Source: Desulfocapsa sp. (GTDB lineage Bacteria; Desulfobacterota; Desulfobulbia; Desulfobulbales; Desulfocapsaceae). From it: 8,751 nt of DNA. The notes below the pieces were generated by a model. The model saw nothing but the letters and a program-made list of their open reading frames with translations. It ran no database searches and was not told where the DNA came from. A program made the translations under genes and the position numbers. Where the stretch lies: contig DAOWDZ010000154.1 of assembly GCA_030638765.1 (NCBI GenBank), positions 1 to 8,751 of the forward strand. Direction: 5' to 3'. Numbering within the stretch: position 1 is the first letter of the stretch; every line of letters begins with the position of its first letter. Shown in pieces: positions 6,428 through 8,751 of this stretch.

Positions 6428-8464
6428 ATGGTAGATAAAAAAGTAGAGTCAAAGAAGAAGACTGTACAGGAAAAAACAGTAAAAAAGGTATCAACAGGTG
6501 CCTGGTGGAAGAGTACAGCTAAGAAGGAAACAGTAAAAAAAGCGCCTGTAAAGAATGCGGCTAAGGCCGAAGTAAAAAAGCCTGTGAAGAAAGCTGCGCC
6601 TAAATCGAGGAAGAAAGCCACTCCTAAAAAAAGTGCTGCACCCAGGAAAAAACCTGTCAGTAGATCAAAACAAGTAAAAGAGTCTAAAGTAATTGATGAC
6701 TCTGTCGATTCCGGCAAATCACTTGCCGGAGCTCAAATAATTGCAGAACCTGAAGTGTCACCTGTAAAAACGACAAAGGCTCCAGAAACGACAAAAGCTC
6801 CTGAGGAGAATAAGCCGAAAGAGAAGCCGTCTCGTTCCCGTGGCCGAAACAATCAGAAGACGAAAAGTACAGGTTCAGAGAATCGGCAATTACCTCAAGT
6901 TGAGAAACAAGTTCCCGAAGAAAAGCCACAGCTTTTAAAGCTTCTTATTAATGCTGAAGAGCCTGAAGAATGTCGTTTGGCTCTTCTCGCCGATGGTCGA
7001 CTGGAGTCTATTCATGTCTCCACGGTTTCTTCCAAGCAGACTAAAAACAATATTTATAAGGCAAGGATTGTAGCCATAGAAAGTAATTTGCAGGCAGCTT
7101 TTGTGGATTATGGCACTGACAAGAATGGCTTTCTTCCCTTTAATGAGATCCATCCGGAATATTATAAGCAGGAAATCAGCGAGACCAATAAACGCTATAT
7201 TCAACAGCATCAATGGAAGAAATTGAAAATCCATGAGGTTCTTGAAAGAGGGCAGGAAGTACTGGTGCAGGTTGTGAAGGAAGAAGTGGGAAACAAGGGG
7301 GCCAATATGACCACCTATCTCTCTATTCCTGGTCGTGGTGTTGTGTTGATGCCGGGCTCTGATTCCAACGGAATATCCAGAAAAATAAGCGGTGAAGAAA
7401 GACGATCGCAACTGCGTGAGATCATGGCGGGGTTGAATATCCCTGAGGGAGTTGGCTGGATTGTTCGTACTGCCAGTAAGGATGTGACAAAAACAGCCAT
7501 TACCAAGGATGTTCGTTTTCTTTCTAAACTTTGGAAAGAAATAAAAACCAAGGGCCAGATGCTTGAAGGTGTTGGCCGGGTGTATCAGGATCATGACTGT
7601 GTACTGCGCTTTTTACGTGAGCATTTTGATCCTGAGATTAAAGAGATTCTTGTTGATGATCTGGTTGCCCTTGAAAAGGTGAAGGATTTTCTGGATCTTT
7701 TGCCCACTAAACAAAAAGGTTGCAAGGTCAGGCTCCATAAGGGCGCAAGGCCGATCTTTAATCAGTTTAATGTGGAAGATCAGATTGAATCAATTTATCA
7801 GCCACAGGTTCAGCTTCCTTCAGGGGGGTCGATTGTTATTGATCCCACTGAGGCGTTGGTTGCCATTGATGTCAATTCCGGGTCAACTGGAAAGGGTAAA
7901 AATTTTGAAGAGTCTATATTCAAAGCGAATATGGAAGCGGCAACAGAACTTGCCCGTCAGTTACGACTTCGCGATCTTGGTGGATTGATTGTGGTTGATT
8001 TTATTGATATGCGCATCAATAGGAATATACGTGAAGTTGAGCGTCAGGTGAAAACTGCCATGAAACGAGATCGAGCTAAGGTTGATACCAGTCGGATATC
8101 AAAATTTGGTCTTATGCAGATTTCCAGACAGAAGCTTGGTGCGCCCATTGAAACAAGTAATTATCGCGTCTGTGAACACTGCAAGGGGCGGGGTATTGTA
8201 CGATCTGTTGAAACACTGGCCTTGTTTTATTTGCGTCGTATTCAGACGGGAGCGAGTAGGAAAGAAGTGGTTCGTGTGGAATGTCATTTCCCACTAGATG
8301 TGGCTCAGTACCTTTTGAATAAAAAACGAAATGAAATAGGTGAAATGGAGTTACGGAATAAAATCGATATTATTATTGTTGCCGATCCTACCCTTAAACC
8401 GGCAGATCATGAGATTATTTTTCATAAGCAGGAAAAAGCGAATAAAGATGGAAAACAAGCTTGA
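6428..8464 (+). CDS. rne/rng: Rne/Rng family endoribonuclease (RNase E/G) with basic N-terminal extension
   Basis: A 678-residue single-strand-specific endoribonuclease for mRNA decay and rRNA/tRNA processing. The core aligns by spacing to E. coli RNase E with a constant offset of 178. An S1 domain lies at about 205-300. 5'-monophosphate sensor residues R347 and T348 (E. coli R169, T170) are present. Catalytic aspartates are D481 in AIDVNSG and D524 in VVDFIDM (E. coli D303, D346). The zinc-link CEHCKGRG carries C582 and C585 (E. coli C404, C407). Before the S1 domain is a Lys/Ala/Pro-rich extension of about 165 residues with histone-H1-like KKP and KKA repeats. The protein ends soon after the core and lacks the C-terminal degradosome scaffold. 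The ATG has AAAGGA upstream, and no other Met occurs before residue 294, so the extension is real. Divergent from lptD. Confidence 0.97.
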   Translation: MVDKKVESKKKTVQEKTVKKVSTGAWWKSTAKKETVKKAPVKNAAKAEVKKPVKKAAPKSRKKATPKKSAAPRKKPVSRSKQVKESKVIDDSVDSGKSLAGAQIIAEPEVSPVKTTKAPETTKAPEENKPKEKPSRSRGRNNQKTKSTGSENRQLPQVEKQVPEEKPQLLKLLINAEEPEECRLALLADGRLESIHVSTVSSKQTKNNIYKARIVAIESNLQAAFVDYGTDKNGFLPFNEIHPEYYKQEISETNKRYIQQHQWKKLKIHEVLERGQEVLVQVVKEEVGNKGANMTTYLSIPGRGVVLMPGSDSNGISRKISGEERRSQLREIMAGLNIPEGVGWIVRTASKDVTKTAITKDVRFLSKLWKEIKTKGQMLEGVGRVYQDHDCVLRFLREHFDPEIKEILVDDLVALEKVKDFLDLLPTKQKGCKVRLHKGARPIFNQFNVEDQIESIYQPQVQLPSGGSIVIDPTEALVAIDVNSGSTGKGKNFEESIFKANMEAATELARQLRLRDLGGLIVVDFIDMRINRNIREVERQVKTAMKRDRAKVDTSRISKFGLMQISRQKLGAPIETSNYRVCEHCKGRGIVRSVETLALFYLRRIQTGASRKEVVRVECHFPLDVAQYLLNKKRNEIGEMELRNKIDIIIVADPTLKPADHEIIFHKQEKANKDGKQA

Positions 8465-8491
8465 GGAAATAATTGAACTAGGTTATATACT
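8461..8491 (+). promoter_or_regulatory. Candidate promoter of tRNA-Arg overlapping the RNase stop codon
   Basis: TTGAGG (8461-8466) is followed after 17 nt by TATATA (8484-8489), or after 19 nt by TATACT (8486-8491, five of six -10 matches). A G/C-containing stretch (GCCATCCG) then precedes the tRNA at 8503, like the discriminators of stable-RNA promoters. The -35 includes the TGA stop of the RNase gene (8462-8464). Confidence 0.5.
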
Positions 8492-8502
8492 GCCATCCGA
8501 AT

Positions 8503-8579
8503 GCACTAGTAGCTCAGCTGGATAGAGTACCTGACTACGAATCAGGGGGTCGCAGGTTCGAATCCTGCCTAGTGTACCA
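8503..8579 (+). tRNA. tRNA-Arg (anticodon ACG)
   Basis: A complete 77-nt cloverleaf with CCA encoded (8577-8579). The acceptor GCACTAG pairs with CTAGTGT (first pair G-T wobble). The D arm is GCTC/GAGT. The anticodon arm CCTGA/TCAGG encloses loop CTACGAA with anticodon ACG at 8537-8539. The variable loop is GGGTC, and the T arm GCAGG/CCTGC carries TTCGAAT. ACG is read as inosine-CG after TadA deamination and decodes CGU, CGC and CGA. It lies 38 nt downstream of the RNase gene on the same strand and is followed closely by a terminator. Its 3' end is a common attachment site for integrative elements. Confidence 0.98.
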
Positions 8580-8590
8580 AAGATGATCAC

Positions 8591-8630
8591 AAAAGCCGTA
8601 TACTTACACAGTGTACGGCTTTTTCTTTTT
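8591..8630 (+). terminator. Intrinsic terminator after tRNA-Arg
   Basis: AAAAGCCGTATAC (8591-8603) pairs with GTGTACGGCTTTT (8611-8623), 13 pairs with one T-G wobble, around a 7-nt loop. A T-rich tract with one C interruption follows, to 8630. It closes transcription from the tRNA and any read-through from the RNase gene. On the minus strand the stem is followed by only TTTT, so it may also act weakly on the opposing right-edge gene. Confidence 0.92.
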
Positions 8631-8649
8631 CCCGACATCCTGCCTCATT

Positions 8650-8668
8650 TAGACGCAAAGTAGACGCA
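8650..8668. repeat. Tandem direct repeat TAGACGCA, 11-bp period
   Basis: Two identical copies of TAGACGCA (8650-8657 and 8661-8668) are separated by AAG, so they repeat at about one helical turn. They sit between the tRNA terminator and the stop codon of the right-edge ORF. Spacing and place fit protein-binding sites such as integrase arm sites, but this is inference. Confidence 0.55.
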
Positions 8669-8678
8669 TTACTCGTTA

Positions 8679-8751
8679 TCATGCCGCGTCTTCAAGTTCT
8701 TTCGACCAAAATTCCCCCAATGTTTCATTTTGAACTTTAGTACTGTTGTTA
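8679..8751 (-). CDS. C-terminal end of a minus-strand ORF, possibly a tyrosine integrase (partial)
   Basis: Reading leftward from the window edge, one frame stays open for 23 codons (8750-8682) and ends in TGA immediately followed by TAA. The tail reads NNSTKVQNETLG then EFWSKELEDAA. It is hydrophilic and charged, as expected of a protein C-terminus. No catalytic residue of the integrase family is within the window. The assignment rests on position: a gene converging on the 3' end of a tRNA, about 100 nt away, next to short direct repeats. It could equally be any unrelated gene, or a chance frame of this length. Confidence 0.45.
   Translation of the reverse strand, partial: NNSTKVQNETLGEFWSKELEDAA

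Noticed and set aside
6935..7594. Minus-strand frame of 219 codons
   Set aside because: It is antisense to the conserved S1 and catalytic region of the RNase E/G gene; its translation looks like a mirror of that coding sequence.
8571..8616. AGTGTAC repeated at the tRNA end (8571-8577) and in the terminator (8610-8616)
   Set aside because: Seven bases only, and the second copy is explained by the terminator stem; too short for an attachment-site duplication.

Overview
The window reads as chromosomal DNA of a Gram-negative bacterium. It encodes an LPS-assembly outer-membrane protein (LptD), two predicted lipoproteins and an RNase E/G. The moderate GC content, the gene order lptD / DHH phosphoesterase / mltA / methyltransferase / NlpC-P60, and an RNase E/G with a lysine-rich N-terminal extension all suggest a deltaproteobacterial (Desulfobacterota, possibly Desulfobulbales-like) genome. 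That placement is inference from gene content and was not tested by a search.

Left and centre (1-5602, minus strand): one compact envelope operon, read right to left. lptD comes first, followed 7 nt later by a DHH-family phosphoesterase. After a 70-nt gap comes mltA (lytic transglycosylase lipoprotein), then a class I SAM methyltransferase, then an NlpC/P60 cell-wall peptidase lipoprotein that runs off the left edge. The last two junctions are 4-nt ATGA stop/start overlaps. A strong sigma70-type promoter (TTGACA, 17-nt spacer, TACATT) lies about 160 nt upstream of lptD. The operon joins LPS export to peptidoglycan remodelling.

Divergent intergenic region (5603-6427, about 825 nt): no convincing gene. 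It holds the lptD promoter, a weaker candidate promoter for the rightward gene, several small inverted repeats, and two successive hairpins. The second hairpin ends one base before the ribosome-binding region of the RNase gene.

Right (6428-8579, plus strand): an RNase E/G-family endoribonuclease with a complete catalytic core, an unusual basic N-terminal extension of about 165 residues, and no C-terminal degradosome scaffold. Next comes a tRNA-Arg (anticodon ACG, CCA encoded) with a likely promoter of its own overlapping the RNase stop codon, then a strong intrinsic terminator.

Right edge (8580-8751): two tandem 8-bp repeats and the last 23 codons of a minus-strand ORF pointing at the tRNA 3' end. 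This arrangement is typical of a tyrosine integrase next to its tRNA attachment site, so the right edge may be the start of an integrated element. The tail is too short to prove this. I see no CRISPR array, complete insertion sequence or obvious new defence system.
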